This document shows positions 30,651 to 38,723 of a stretch of DNA of 64,000 bases, in pieces. The first letter of the stretch is position 1. Every line of letters begins with the position of its first letter. This stretch comes from Curtobacterium aurantiacum (GTDB lineage: Bacteria > Actinomycetota > Actinomycetes > Actinomycetales > Microbacteriaceae): contig NZ_JAHEWN010000008.1 of assembly GCF_018598555.1 (NCBI RefSeq), positions 99,725 through 163,724 on the forward strand, written 5' to 3'. The notes under the pieces were generated by a model. That model was given only the letters and a program-made list of their open reading frames with translations, was not told the origin of the DNA and made no database searches. The position numbers and the translations under genes were made by a program.

Positions 30651-30656
30651 AGCGTA
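30651..30656 (-). promoter_or_regulatory. -10 element of dapA (leaderless type)
   Basis: TACGCT is seven bases before the GTG at 30643. Confidence 0.55.
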
Positions 30657-30768
30657 CCGGGGATGCGCGCGAGGACCGCCGTCCGTGTGGACGGTGGACC
30701 GCCTGCGGCGCGGACAGGAGGCCCGGATCACGTCCGTCCCGCCGGTCACGCCCGGCGACATCGGGCCC

Positions 30769-31251
30769 TCAGGCGCGGCGCTGCCACTCCAGGAACCGGT
30801 AGCGGGTGCCGCCGTTCCGGGACTCCTGCCACGGGCCGTCGTCGACCAGGGTCCAGTCGTCGCCGAGCTCGGGCGCCGCGGTGTCCCCCGCGACGTCGAC
30901 GTCGATGAGGGTCTCGGAGACGTGGTCGGCCGCGTCGAGTGCGGCGTCGTACACCTGGCCGCCGCCGATGACCCAGACGGTCTCGTCGGTGTCGAGCGCG
31001 GCCTGCAGGTCGTGCACGACCTCGGCCCCGTCGGCCGTCCACGTCGCGTCACGGGTCAGCACGACGTTGCGCCGCCCGGGCAGCGGCCGGAAGCGCTCGG
31101 GCAGGGACTCCCAGGTGCGCCGGCCCATCAGCACGGTCGCGTTGCCTGTGACCTGCTTGAAGTGCGCCAGGTCCTCCGGCACGTGCCAGGGCATGCCGCC
31201 GTCGGCCCCGATGACGCCGCTGGTCGAGCGGGCCCAGACCATGCCGATCAT
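30769..31251 (-). CDS. folA: Dihydrofolate reductase
   Basis: 160 residues. GVIGADGGMPWHVPEDLAHF carries the substrate-binding acidic residue and the typical PW. TVLMGRRTWESLP and VWVIGGGQVYDAAL are NADPH-site motifs. It restores tetrahydrofolate used by ThyA. Its ATG at 31251 shares one base with the thyA stop (TGATG). The longer frame in this region is a shadow of thyA. Confidence 0.95.
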   Translation of the reverse strand: MIGMVWARSTSGVIGADGGMPWHVPEDLAHFKQVTGNATVLMGRRTWESLPERFRPLPGRRNVVLTRDATWTADGAEVVHDLQAALDTDETVWVIGGGQVYDAALDAADHVSETLIDVDVAGDTAAPELGDDWTLVDDGPWQESRNGGTRYRFLEWQRRA

Positions 31252-32081
31252 CAGACGGCGACCGCGGCCTTGATCGCCGGGTGGTGCTCGTAGCCGACGA
31301 CGGTGAAGTCCTCGTACTCGTAGTCGTCGATCGAGTCGCGCGCGGCGAGCTCGAGCGTCGGCAGTCGGTAGGCGGTGCGGGACAGCTGCTCCTCGACCTG
31401 TTCGACGTGGTTGTCGTAGATGTGGCAGTCGCCGCCGGTCCAGACGAAGTCGCCGACCTCGAGCCCGGTCTGCGCCGCGATCATGTGGGTCAGCAGCGCG
31501 TACGAGGCGATGTTGAACGGGACGCCGAGGAACATGTCGGCGCTGCGCTGGTAGAGCTGGCACGAGAGCTTGCCGTCGTTGACGGAGAACTGGAAGAAGG
31601 CGTGGCACGGGGCGAGCGCCATGTCCGGCACGTCCGCGACGTTCCACGCCGAGACGATGAGCCGGCGGCTGTCCGGATTCGTCTTGATCTGCTCGATGAC
31701 CTGGGCGATCTGGTCGACGTGCTCACCGGAGGGGGTCGGCCACGAGCGCCACTGCACGCCGTACACCGGGCCGAGGTCACCGTCCTCGTCCGCCCACTCG
31801 TTCCAGATCCGGACGCCGTGCTCCTGCAGCCAGGTCGCGTTGCCCTCGCCGCGCAGGAACCACAGGAGTTCGTACGCGACCGACTTGAAGTGCACGCGCT
31901 TCGTGGTGACGAGCGGGAAGCCCTCCGACAGGTCGTAGCGGAGCTGTGCGCCGAACAGGCTCCGGGTCCCGGTGCCGGTGCGGTCGCCCTTCGGCGATCC
32001 CTCGGTGAGGACCCGGCGGAGCAGGTCTTCGTAGGGCGTCGGGACGGAGGCGTCGGGCTGTACGGTCTCGCTGTCGGTCAC
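31251..32081 (-). CDS. thyA: Thymidylate synthase
   Basis: 276 residues. The catalytic Cys is in [54 protein letters not shown] and [13 protein letters not shown] are ThyA hallmarks. It converts dUMP to dTMP. TAGGCT is seven bases before the GTG start. It is coupled to folA. Confidence 0.97.
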   Translation of the reverse strand: MTDSETVQPDASVPTPYEDLLRRVLTEGSPKGDRTGTGTRSLFGAQLRYDLSEGFPLVTTKRVHFKSVAYELLWFLRGEGNATWLQEHGVRIWNEWADEDGDLGPVYGVQWRSWPTPSGEHVDQIAQVIEQIKTNPDSRRLIVSAWNVADVPDMALAPCHAFFQFSVNDGKLSCQLYQRSADMFLGVPFNIASYALLTHMIAAQTGLEVGDFVWTGGDCHIYDNHVEQVEEQLSRTAYRLPTLELAARDSIDDYEYEDFTVVGYEHHPAIKAAVAV

Positions 32082-32088
32082 ACACAGA

Positions 32089-32112
32089 AGCCTACGTCGG
32101 TGTGAGTAGCGT
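32089..32112. promoter_or_regulatory. Divergent -10 elements of thyA and the TIGR01777 gene
   Basis: TAGGCT (32094 to 32089, minus) precedes the thyA GTG by seven bases. TAGCGT (32107-32112, plus) precedes the ATG at 32120 by seven. The two starts are only 38 bp apart. Confidence 0.6.
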
Positions 32113-32119
32113 TGCGGGC

Positions 32120-33034
32120 ATGCCCGACACGACGGAACAACCGCTCTCGATCCTGGTGGCCGGCTCGTCCGGGTTCATCGGGACGCCCCTCGTCCGTGCC
32201 CTGCGCGAGGCGGGTCACCACGTCACCACGCTCGTCCGCCGCGAAGCGCGCACCGCGACCGAGTTCCGCTGGGCACCGGGGCGACGTCCCCTCGACCCCG
32301 CGATCGTGGACGGCGCCGACGTCGTGATCAACCTGGCCGGCGCGAACATCGGCAAGCTGCCGTGGACGGACGCGTACCGCAAGGAGATCCGCAGCTCGCG
32401 CATCGACGCCACCGACACCCTGGTCGAGGCGATGCGGCACGCCGCCACTCCCCCGGCACTGTTCCTGTCGGGCTCGGCCTCCGGCGTGTACGGCGACCGC
32501 CCGGCCGACGTGCTGCAGGACGACGCGGCCCCGGGCACGGGCTTCCTCGCCGACGTCTGCACGGCGTGGGAATCGGCTGCGAACGCCGCGCCCGCGGGGG
32601 TCCGCGTCGTCACGCTCCGCACCGGCATCGTCATCGGCAAGGGCGGCGGGGCACTCGCACCCCTCGTCCCGCTCACGAAGCTCGGCGTCGGCAGCCGGCT
32701 CGGCACCGGTGGGCAGCACTGGCCGTGGATCGCGCTCGAGGACGAGGTCGGCGCGATCGTGCACCTGGCGACCGCGGCACCGGACGTGACCGGTCCGGTG
32801 AACCTCGCGGGCCCCGAGCCCGTCGTCGCCGACCGCATCACGAAGCACGTCGCCGAGGCGCTGCACCGGCCGTACCTGTTCCGGATCCCGGAGTTCGCCC
32901 TGCGCCTGGCGCTGCGCGACGCGGCCGACGACATGCTGCTGTCGAGCCAGCGGATGGTCCCCACGAAGCTGCTCGAGTCCGGCTACACGTTCCGGTACAC
33001 GCAGGCGGCGGACGCGATCGACGCCGTCTTCTGA
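32120..33034 (+). CDS. TIGR01777-family NAD(P)-binding oxidoreductase
   Basis: About 304 residues. The Rossmann motif is [31 protein letters not shown] and the C-terminal DUF1731 region ([20 protein letters not shown]) mark the TIGR01777 epimerase-like family, whose substrate is unknown. Start chosen at ATG 32120 because the -10 lies between it and a longer in-frame start at 32102. Confidence 0.88.
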   Translation: MPDTTEQPLSILVAGSSGFIGTPLVRALREAGHHVTTLVRREARTATEFRWAPGRRPLDPAIVDGADVVINLAGANIGKLPWTDAYRKEIRSSRIDATDTLVEAMRHAATPPALFLSGSASGVYGDRPADVLQDDAAPGTGFLADVCTAWESAANAAPAGVRVVTLRTGIVIGKGGGALAPLVPLTKLGVGSRLGTGGQHWPWIALEDEVGAIVHLATAAPDVTGPVNLAGPEPVVADRITKHVAEALHRPYLFRIPEFALRLALRDAADDMLLSSQRMVPTKLLESGYTFRYTQAADAIDAVF

Positions 33035-33057
33035 TCCGTCGCGCAGGCCGCCGACGA

Positions 33058-33095
33058 GCCAGCGGTCAGCGGCTGACGGGCCAGCGGTCAGCGGC
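33058..33095. repeat. 16-bp direct duplication at a gene end
   Basis: GCCAGCGGTCAGCGGC occurs at 33058-33073 and 33080-33095. The second copy contains the stop codon of the minus-strand gene at 33088. Confidence 0.85.
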
Positions 33096-33552
33096 CGGCA
33101 GCGCGCGCCAGGGCGGTGCGCATCGCCGCTCGCGCACGCTTGCGGTCCCCGGCGGCGTCGTAGACCACGCCGAGCCGGTACCAGGCCCGCCAGTCGGTCG
33201 GGTCCTGCTCGACCGCGTCGCGGTACTGCGGGAACAGCTCGTCGGCGGCGTCGCGCACCGGCCGGCCGGAGGGGCGGACCGGGACGACGTCCTCCGGTGC
33301 CCCACCCTCGGCCTCGAGCCGTGCGCCGAGCCGGGTGATGCGGATGCCGAAGCGGAACTCGAGCACGAGCAGGAGCGCCCCGATCGCGGCGACGACGAAC
33401 AGCGCGACGCCGATGCCGATGCCGATCGGGACGCCGGTCGCGATGAAGGCGACGGCGCGCTGCCCGACGAGCCCGATGTAGAGGGCGAGCAGCACCGCCA
33501 TCAGCGCCGCGCCCCAGAACGGTGAGCGGATCCTGCGTCCGGCCCGCTCCAT
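33088..33552 (-). CDS. Membrane protein with a TPR-like tail
   Basis: 154 residues from an ATG at 33552; a GTG three codons earlier is possible. Two membrane segments (around residues 12-30 and 40-65) are followed by a cytoplasmic helical tail. YRDAVEQDPTDWRAWYRLGVVYDAAGDRK looks like one to two TPR motifs. The function is unknown. It follows dapB by 14 bases and is probably co-transcribed. Confidence 0.75.
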   Translation of the reverse strand: MERAGRRIRSPFWGAALMAVLLALYIGLVGQRAVAFIATGVPIGIGIGVALFVVAAIGALLLVLEFRFGIRITRLGARLEAEGGAPEDVVPVRPSGRPVRDAADELFPQYRDAVEQDPTDWRAWYRLGVVYDAAGDRKRARAAMRTALARAAGR

Positions 33553-33566
33553 CCGACCCACGGCCG

Positions 33567-34313
33567 TCAGCCGATGCCGAGGACGCTGCCGAGGCCCACG
33601 GTGAGCCCGCGCGCCGAGACCACGTTCGCCAGCGCGGCACGGATGCCCGCCACGTAGGCGACGTCGTCGTTGGTGTCGTGCCGGATCGTCAGCGTCTCGC
33701 CGGGGCCGCTCAGCACGACGTCCTGCACGGCCTTCACACCCGGCAATCGGAGCGAGTGGATCGGCACGCTCGCGACCTGCTGGCCACGGGCGCGCTGGTC
33801 GACGTGCGGGGCGTCCACCGGGCCGACCTCGCGCCGGGCGTCCGCCATCAGCTCGGCGGTGCGCACCGCGGTGCCCGAAGGCGAGTCGATCTTGCCGGCG
33901 TGGTGGGTCTCGACGATCTCGGCGGCCGGGAACCACGGCGCCGCGATCGTCGCCAGGTGCGTGCCGAGCACCGAGCCGATCGAGAAGTTCGGGACGACGA
34001 GCACCCCCTGCTCCGGGCGCTCCTGCAGCCCGGAGCGGAGCTTGGCGAGCCGGTCGAGCGACCAGCCGGAGGTGCCGACGAGCACGTTCGCGCCGCTCGA
34101 CAGCGCGTTCTCCACGATCGCCGGGCTGAGCGACGGCACGGTCACGTCGACGACGAGTGCCGCGCCGCCGAAGACCGAGGGCGGCGCCTCGTGCGCGCCG
34201 TCCTTCGAGGACAGACGGGCGACGAGCTCGAACTCCGGGAGTTCCTCGACGACGGAGGCCACGAGGCCCCCGAGACGACCGGTGGCGCCGACGACGGCGA
34301 CGGGAGTGACCAT
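33567..34313 (-). CDS. dapB: 4-hydroxy-tetrahydrodipicolinate reductase
   Basis: About 248 residues. The N-terminal VAVVGATGRLGGLVASVV binds NAD(P)H. VVPNFSIGSVLGTHLA and ETHHAGKIDSPSGTA carry the substrate-binding His/Lys motif. It performs the second DAP-pathway step. The ATG at 34313 lies seven bases after the symmetrical -10; an ATG at 34322 falls inside that hexamer and is unlikely. Confidence 0.96.
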   Translation of the reverse strand: MVTPVAVVGATGRLGGLVASVVEELPEFELVARLSSKDGAHEAPPSVFGGAALVVDVTVPSLSPAIVENALSSGANVLVGTSGWSLDRLAKLRSGLQERPEQGVLVVPNFSIGSVLGTHLATIAAPWFPAAEIVETHHAGKIDSPSGTAVRTAELMADARREVGPVDAPHVDQRARGQQVASVPIHSLRLPGVKAVQDVVLSGPGETLTIRHDTNDDVAYVAGIRAALANVVSARGLTVGLGSVLGIG

Positions 34314-34320
34314 GCCGTCC

Positions 34321-34330
34321 ATCCTAGGAT
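34321..34330. promoter_or_regulatory. Perfectly symmetrical divergent -10 (ATCCTAGGAT)
   Basis: The 10-bp palindrome reads TAGGAT on both strands. Plus: six bases to the GNAT ATG at 34337. Minus: seven bases to the dapB ATG at 34313. One site could open for RNA polymerase in both directions, each giving a leaderless mRNA. Confidence 0.65.
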
Positions 34331-34336
34331 CGACGC

Positions 34337-34828
34337 ATGTCAGTCGAGGTCAGGACCGTGCCGGCCGATCTGCCCGAGGTCGACGTGCTGCTCGACGCGT
34401 ACCTGGACGAGCGCGAGGCGACGTTCCCGAGCGCGCAGGGCAGCTACTCGCGGAAACGCACCCCGGCGGCCGAGTTCACACCGCCGAACGGGGTGTTCGC
34501 GGTGGCGTACGCGGGTGTCACCGCCGTGGGGTGCGGTGGGCTCCGCCGGATCGCGGACGGTGTAGACGCGTCGGGAGCCGTCGACGTCCGGTTCGAGGTC
34601 AAGCACGTCTTCGTCACCCCGGACGGACGCGGCAAGGGCGTCGCGACGGCCGTGATGGACCTGCTCGAGCGTGCCGGGGCCGACCTCGGGGCCACGAGCA
34701 TCGTGCTCGACACGAACGACTCGCTCGTCGCCGCAGCCGCGCTGTACCGGAGCCGCGGCTACGAGCGCGTCGAGCCGTTCAACGACAACCCGAACGCGAC
34801 CGCCTGGTACCGCAAGCCGATCGCCTGA
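34337..34828 (+). CDS. GNAT-family N-acetyltransferase
   Basis: 163 residues. The acetyl-CoA loop is HVFVTPDGRGKGVATAVMDL (R/Q-x-x-G-x-G/A type). SIVLDTNDSLVAAAALYRSRGY is the typical C-terminal beta-bulge region. The substrate is unknown. Divergent from dapB through the shared symmetrical promoter. Confidence 0.9.
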   Translation: MSVEVRTVPADLPEVDVLLDAYLDEREATFPSAQGSYSRKRTPAAEFTPPNGVFAVAYAGVTAVGCGGLRRIADGVDASGAVDVRFEVKHVFVTPDGRGKGVATAVMDLLERAGADLGATSIVLDTNDSLVAAAALYRSRGYERVEPFNDNPNATAWYRKPIA

Positions 34829-34830
34829 GC

Positions 34831-34849
34831 CGCCACGGGCCTCCAGGCA
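34831..34849. repeat. Family A half-site
   Basis: GCCACGGGCCTCCAGG lies at the tail-to-tail junction of the GNAT and phosphatase genes. Only one arm of the family A palindrome is kept. Confidence 0.5.
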
Positions 34850-34877
34850 GGCTGGCGATCCCGGGCAGGGCGCGTCG

Positions 34878-35480
34878 CTAGACGGGCTGGTCGACCGGCA
34901 GACCGGTGCGCAGTTCCACCGGCAGGTGCGCCAGGTCGTTCAGCGTGACGACCTCGGCGGGCTTCGCCGAGCGGATCCGGATGATCGTGAGGGCGGTGTG
35001 CGCGACGTTCGTGCCCATCCAGCGCCACTCCGGAGCCTGGAACGCCTCGCGCACGAACCAGCCGATCACGGCGTTGTGCGTGATGAGGAGGTCGTGGCGG
35101 TCCTCGCGCGCAGGGGTGAACCACTCCGACACGGCGTCACCCATCTGGGCCTGTCCGGCGACGATCTCCTCTTCGGTGATGCCGCCGTACCAGCCCTTGT
35201 ACGCGTGCGGCATGTCCGGGGTCGGACCGGAGGGGATGCAGTCGAAGAGCAGCGTCGAGGGCTCCGGCTGGATCGACGGCAGGCGCTGCGACAGGAACGC
35301 AGCGGTCTCGCTCGGGGCTTCGAGCGGGGAGTGGTACACGCCGTCGAAGGGCACACCACCGAGCCGGTCCGCGATCAGGGTCGCCTGACGCTTCCCGCGC
35401 TCCGAGAGCTTGCCGTCCCGCAGGCCGTGTTCGGCGTCCTGGTGTTCGCCGTGCCGGACGAGGTACAGGTAGTGCGACAT
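34878..35480 (-). CDS. Histidine phosphatase family protein
   Basis: 200 residues. YLYLVRHGEHQDAEHG is the RHG motif with the catalytic His. LLITHNAVIGWFVREAF carries the second catalytic His. SERGKRQATLIADRLG is typical of phosphoglycerate mutase-like phosphatases. The substrate is unknown. It starts 8 bases after the M16 peptidase gene, so the two are probably one operon. Confidence 0.92.
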   Translation of the reverse strand: MSHYLYLVRHGEHQDAEHGLRDGKLSERGKRQATLIADRLGGVPFDGVYHSPLEAPSETAAFLSQRLPSIQPEPSTLLFDCIPSGPTPDMPHAYKGWYGGITEEEIVAGQAQMGDAVSEWFTPAREDRHDLLITHNAVIGWFVREAFQAPEWRWMGTNVAHTALTIIRIRSAKPAEVVTLNDLAHLPVELRTGLPVDQPV

Positions 35481-35488
35481 GTCCCTGC

Positions 35489-36823
35489 TCAGCTGCCGAT
35501 CCCGATGGCCGCGGCGAGTTCGTCCTGCTGCACGGCACCGACCACCGAGGTGATCGTCGGTCGGGTGAGCAGGTCGCGCGCGAGTTCGAGTACGCCGTCG
35601 GTGGTGACGCCGTCGACGCGTTCGAGCGCGGTCGAGAGGTCGGTGTACTCCCCCGTGCCGAGCTCGGAGCGGCCGAGGCGGGTCATCCGGGCGTCGGAGT
35701 CCTCGAGCGAGAGCGTCAGTGCCCCCTCGATCTGGCCCTTCGCGCGACGGAGTTCGTCGTCGGTGATGCCGTGGTCGACCATCCGGCGGAACTCCGCGTC
35801 GACGATGTCGACGACGCCGGCGACGTTGTCCGGCGCGCACCCGGCGTAGACGCCGAACGCACCGTTGTCCAGGTAGGCCGGGGCGAACGACGACACCGCG
35901 TAGGCCAGCCCGCGACGCTCGCGGACCTCCTGGAACAGGCGCGAGCTCATCCCGCCGCCGAGCACGGCGTTCAGGACGCTGAGCGAGGGCCGGCGGTCGT
36001 CGCGCAGGTCGAGGCCCTGCGAGCCCCGGAGCATGCTGACCTGCTCGGTCGGGCGGTGCACCACGGACAGCTTCGGCTCGACCGGGTCGGCGACGGTCTC
36101 GGGGGTGCGACGTGGCAGCGGGTCGGCGTCGGGCGCGCCGTGGAAGACCCCGGCGACGAGTTCGCAGAACCGGTCGTGGTCGACGGCACCGGCGGCGGTG
36201 ACGACGATGCCGTTCGGTGCGTAGTGCTCGCGGTAGTGGGCCAGCACCTCGTCGCGCTGGACCGCGCGGATGCTGTCCGGGGTCCCGCCGATCGGACGGC
36301 CGAGCGGGTGTCCGCCGAAGGCCGCGGCGAAGAACGCCTCGCCCGCGACGTCGGCCGGGTCGTCGGCGGCCATCGCGAGTTCTTCGAGGATGACGCCGCG
36401 CTCGACGGCGAAGGCGTCCGGCTCGAGCACCGAGCCGGTGACCATGTCACCGATGACGTTCACGGCCATCGGGACGTCGGCGTCCCGGACCCGTGCGTAG
36501 TAGCAGGTGTACTCCTTGGCGGTCGCGGCGTTGTGCTCGCCGCCGACCGAGTCGAAGGCGATGGCGATGTCGAGCGCCGATCGGGTCTCCGTGCCCTTGA
36601 AGAGCAGGTGTTCGAGGAAGTGGGTCGACCCGAACTGACCGTCGCGTTCGTCACGCGAACCGACGCCGACCCAGAACCCGATGCTCGTCGACGCGGCACC
36701 CGGCACCGCCTCGGTCAGCACACGGACACCCGACGGCAGCACGGTGCGACGGACGAAGGCCCCGCCGGACGTCAGGAACGACGTGTCCGGGGCCCCGAGC
36801 GGCAGTGGCACTGGCTGGTTCAT
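35489..36823 (-). CDS. M16 family zinc peptidase (processing-peptidase type)
   Basis: 444 residues. The inverted zinc motif HxxEH is in GSTHFLEHLLFKGTE, with the downstream Glu in LEELAMAADDP. The C-terminal half has the inactive-repeat region with GGGMSSRLFQEVRERRGLAY. Family members cut small peptides and presequences; in many bacteria the gene follows pnp. Here a 6C RNA, tetR and a PEBP gene separate it from pnp. TAGGCT lies eight bases before the ATG. Confidence 0.94.
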   Translation of the reverse strand: MNQPVPLPLGAPDTSFLTSGGAFVRRTVLPSGVRVLTEAVPGAASTSIGFWVGVGSRDERDGQFGSTHFLEHLLFKGTETRSALDIAIAFDSVGGEHNAATAKEYTCYYARVRDADVPMAVNVIGDMVTGSVLEPDAFAVERGVILEELAMAADDPADVAGEAFFAAAFGGHPLGRPIGGTPDSIRAVQRDEVLAHYREHYAPNGIVVTAAGAVDHDRFCELVAGVFHGAPDADPLPRRTPETVADPVEPKLSVVHRPTEQVSMLRGSQGLDLRDDRRPSLSVLNAVLGGGMSSRLFQEVRERRGLAYAVSSFAPAYLDNGAFGVYAGCAPDNVAGVVDIVDAEFRRMVDHGITDDELRRAKGQIEGALTLSLEDSDARMTRLGRSELGTGEYTDLSTALERVDGVTTDGVLELARDLLTRPTITSVVGAVQQDELAAAIGIGS

Positions 36824-36831
36824 CGCAGACG

Positions 36832-36837
36832 AGCCTA
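36832..36837 (-). promoter_or_regulatory. -10 element of the M16 peptidase gene
   Basis: TAGGCT is eight bases before the ATG at 36823, near-leaderless spacing. Confidence 0.5.
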
Positions 36838-36912
36838 CTGATCCGTCGGGGCGGCCCGCCCAGTTTCCCGGCCCGGCGCTCCTGACACTCGAAGTGGGGT
36901 ACAGAAAGTGCG

Positions 36913-36952
36913 GACAGACCGACTCGTCTGTCTGTCCTCCTTGTGCTACTGT
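36913..36952 (+). promoter_or_regulatory. 6C RNA promoter with inverted-repeat operator
   Basis: An extended -10 TGCTACTGT (TACTGT 36947-36952) lacks a good -35. The -35 area instead holds the perfect inverted repeat GACAGAC-N6-GTCTGTC (36913-36932), a 20-bp operator-like site. The expected transcription start, ~36959, is the first base of the RNA hairpin. Confidence 0.6.
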
Positions 36953-36958
36953 TGCTCA

Positions 36959-37050
36959 CGCCGGATCGAAAGCCCCCCTAAGTTCCGATCCGGCGGCTCG
37001 GGACATCAGTCCTGCGCGACCACCGAGTCCCCCCACTCCGGTCGCGGAGC
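36959..37050 (+). ncRNA. Probable 6C small RNA
   Basis: Two hairpins with C6 loops in single-stranded context. Hairpin 1 has a perfect 10-bp stem CGCCGGATCG/CGATCCGGCG (36959-36968, 36986-36995) and a 17-base loop with six C (36973-36978). Hairpin 2 (37016-37045) has an outer stem GCGACC/GGTCGC, an inner stem GAGT/ACTC and the loop CCCCCC (37029-37034). Two hairpins with at least six C in each loop define the 6C RNA family of actinobacteria. Targets are unknown. The 3' end is not certain. Confidence 0.72.
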
Positions 37051-37074
37051 CGATGAGTCCGAGGAGTACACGCT

Positions 37075-37722
37075 GTGACGGTCGATTCCCCCCAACCGGC
37101 CGTCCAGCGTCTCCCCGGCCCGAGCAAGAACCTCGCGTCGCCGGACGGGTCGAGCGTCCCCCCGACTCCCCGCTCCGGCGGCGCGAAGGTCCGTGTCCTC
37201 GAGACCGCCACGCGACTCTTCTACGAAGAGGGCATCCACAGCGTCGGCGTCGACCGTCTCATCTCCGAGGCGAGCGTCACGAAGGCGACGTTCTACAAGC
37301 ACTACGGGTCGAAGGACAACCTGATCCTCGCCTACATCCGCACCCAGCACGAGCGCGTGCAGGGGCGGATGGAGCAGCTCATCGCCGACGCCGGCTCCCC
37401 CGAGCGCGCCGTCCGCGCCTGGGTCGCAACACTGGCCGACGACGTCAACGACCCGGCGTTCCGCGGCTGTGCGTTCCTGCACGCCGCCGCCGAGTACCAC
37501 GACCCGCGCGACCCGGTCCGCCAGGTCGTCGCCACCCACCGCGAGTGGTACACGGAGCGGCTCGCGACCCTGTTGCAGGAGGCCGGACACCCCCTCCCCG
37601 GCGACGGCGCCGACGAGCTCATGCTCGCGCGTGACGGAGCGATGGCCGGCGCCTACGCCGGAGACGCGATCGCCGCGACCGCCGCACTCAACCGCGTGGT
37701 CGACCGGGTGCTCGCGGGCTGA
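37075..37722 (+). CDS. TetR-family transcription regulator
   Basis: 215 residues from a GTG at 37075 with GAGGAG nine bases upstream. The first ~36 residues are Pro/Ser-rich. The HTH follows: VRVLETATRLFYEEGIHSVG and VDRLISEASVTKATFYKHYG. The C-terminal ligand domain resembles the TetR_C group with RGCAFLHAAAEY. A further C6 run occurs inside its first codons. It is downstream of the 6C RNA on the same strand and may use the same promoter. The inducer is unknown. Confidence 0.88.
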   Translation: MTVDSPQPAVQRLPGPSKNLASPDGSSVPPTPRSGGAKVRVLETATRLFYEEGIHSVGVDRLISEASVTKATFYKHYGSKDNLILAYIRTQHERVQGRMEQLIADAGSPERAVRAWVATLADDVNDPAFRGCAFLHAAAEYHDPRDPVRQVVATHREWYTERLATLLQEAGHPLPGDGADELMLARDGAMAGAYAGDAIAATAALNRVVDRVLAG

Positions 37723-37777
37723 CGCCCGGCTCCCGCCCGCGCTGTCGCGTTCGGCTGTCGCTCTCGCTTGCACGAAA

Positions 37778-37816
37778 GCGACAGATCACCGCGAACAGTT
37801 CGCGGGATCCTGTCGC
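37778..37816. repeat. Family D nested dyad
   Basis: Outer arms GCGACAG/CTGTCGC (37778-37784, 37810-37816) enclose CCGCGAA/TTCGCGG (37789-37795, 37799-37805). A second CTGTCGCT/AGCGACAG pairing exists just upstream. Similar GTGTCGC/CCGCG segments occur at 38569-38625. It lies in the 279-bp space between tetR and the PEBP gene. Confidence 0.65.
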
Positions 37817-37889
37817 CTTCGCGGCAGGGATGCACCCGCGTGACGCAGATCTGTCGCCTTCGCGGGGCGGTCGTGGTGACCGCAGACGG

Positions 37890-37926
37890 ACGGGAGGCCC
37901 GTGGCGGCCCCGCACCGCGCCTCCAG
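37890..37926. repeat. Family A imperfect palindrome
   Basis: GGGAGGCCCGTGGCGG followed by GCACCGCGCCTCCAGG. It lies between tetR and the PEBP gene. Confidence 0.6.
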
Positions 37927-38001
37927 GCCGTCCCGTGCGAACTTCCACAGCCCGCCGCGCGCATCGAGCGCAGCCCGAGCCGGCGGGTGTTGGCTGGGGA
38001 C

Positions 38002-38529
38002 ATGGCCAACGACCCCAACTGGAACCTGCCCGACGTCCCGTCCTTCACCCTGACGAGCCCCGACTTCGCCGACGGGGCTGCGCTGCCCACCTCGGCGCGC
38101 GGCTCCGACGTCGGCGGCGAGGACCGCTCCCCCGCACTCGAGTGGTCGGACGCCCCGGAGGGCACGAAGAGCTTCGTCCTCACGGTGTACGACCCCGATG
38201 CACCGACCGGCTCCGGCTTCTGGCACTGGAGCCTGACCGACATCCCTGGCTCGGTGACCTCGCTCCCCGCCGGTGCCGGCACGGATGACGCCCTGCTGCC
38301 TGCCGAGGCGCTCCGCCGTCGCAACGAGTTCGGCTCGGACACCTTCCTCGGCGCCGCACCGCCCGCGGGCCACGGCGTGCACCGCTACTTCTTCACGCTG
38401 AGCGCCCTCGACGTGCCGGTGCTCGAGGTGCCGGCAGACGCGACCCCGGCGGTCGTGGGCTTCATGCTCCGCGACCACCTGCTCGGACGCGCGCAGCTCA
38501 TGGGCACGCAGGAGACGCCCGCCGCCTGA
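38002..38529 (+). CDS. PEBP / YbhB-YbcL family protein
   Basis: 175 residues. Typical segments are LEWSDAPEGTKSFVLTVYDP, DAPTGSGFWHWSLTDIPG and GVHRYFFTLSALDVPVLEVP. Phosphatidylethanolamine-binding-like proteins bind anionic small ligands; the bacterial role is unclear. Start at ATG 38002, close after GGGGA. No signal peptide, so cytoplasmic. Confidence 0.93.
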   Translation: MANDPNWNLPDVPSFTLTSPDFADGAALPTSARGSDVGGEDRSPALEWSDAPEGTKSFVLTVYDPDAPTGSGFWHWSLTDIPGSVTSLPAGAGTDDALLPAEALRRRNEFGSDTFLGAAPPAGHGVHRYFFTLSALDVPVLEVPADATPAVVGFMLRDHLLGRAQLMGTQETPAA

Positions 38530-38665
38530 CCGTGTGCGCGCCGGCGCCGCGACCTTTCGGGCACAGCGACAGTCCACGCGGCGCCGCGCCCGTGACGTGT
38601 CGCTCACCGCGAAACTTCCGCGGCCGACGCAGCGCACCGCACGCCCCGCACGCTCCCGCAACGGC

Positions 38666-38701
38666 GAACGGCCGCCGCCCCGGAAGGGACGGCGGCCGTT
38701 C
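38666..38701 (-). terminator. Hairpin downstream of pnp
   Basis: A perfect 12-bp stem GAACGGCCGCCG / CGGCGGCCGTTC (38666-38677, 38690-38701) with inner CCC/GGG. It lies 22 bases past the pnp stop and can also terminate the facing PEBP gene. Confidence 0.8.
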
Positions 38702-38723
38702 GTGCGTCAGGACGCTGTGAGGA

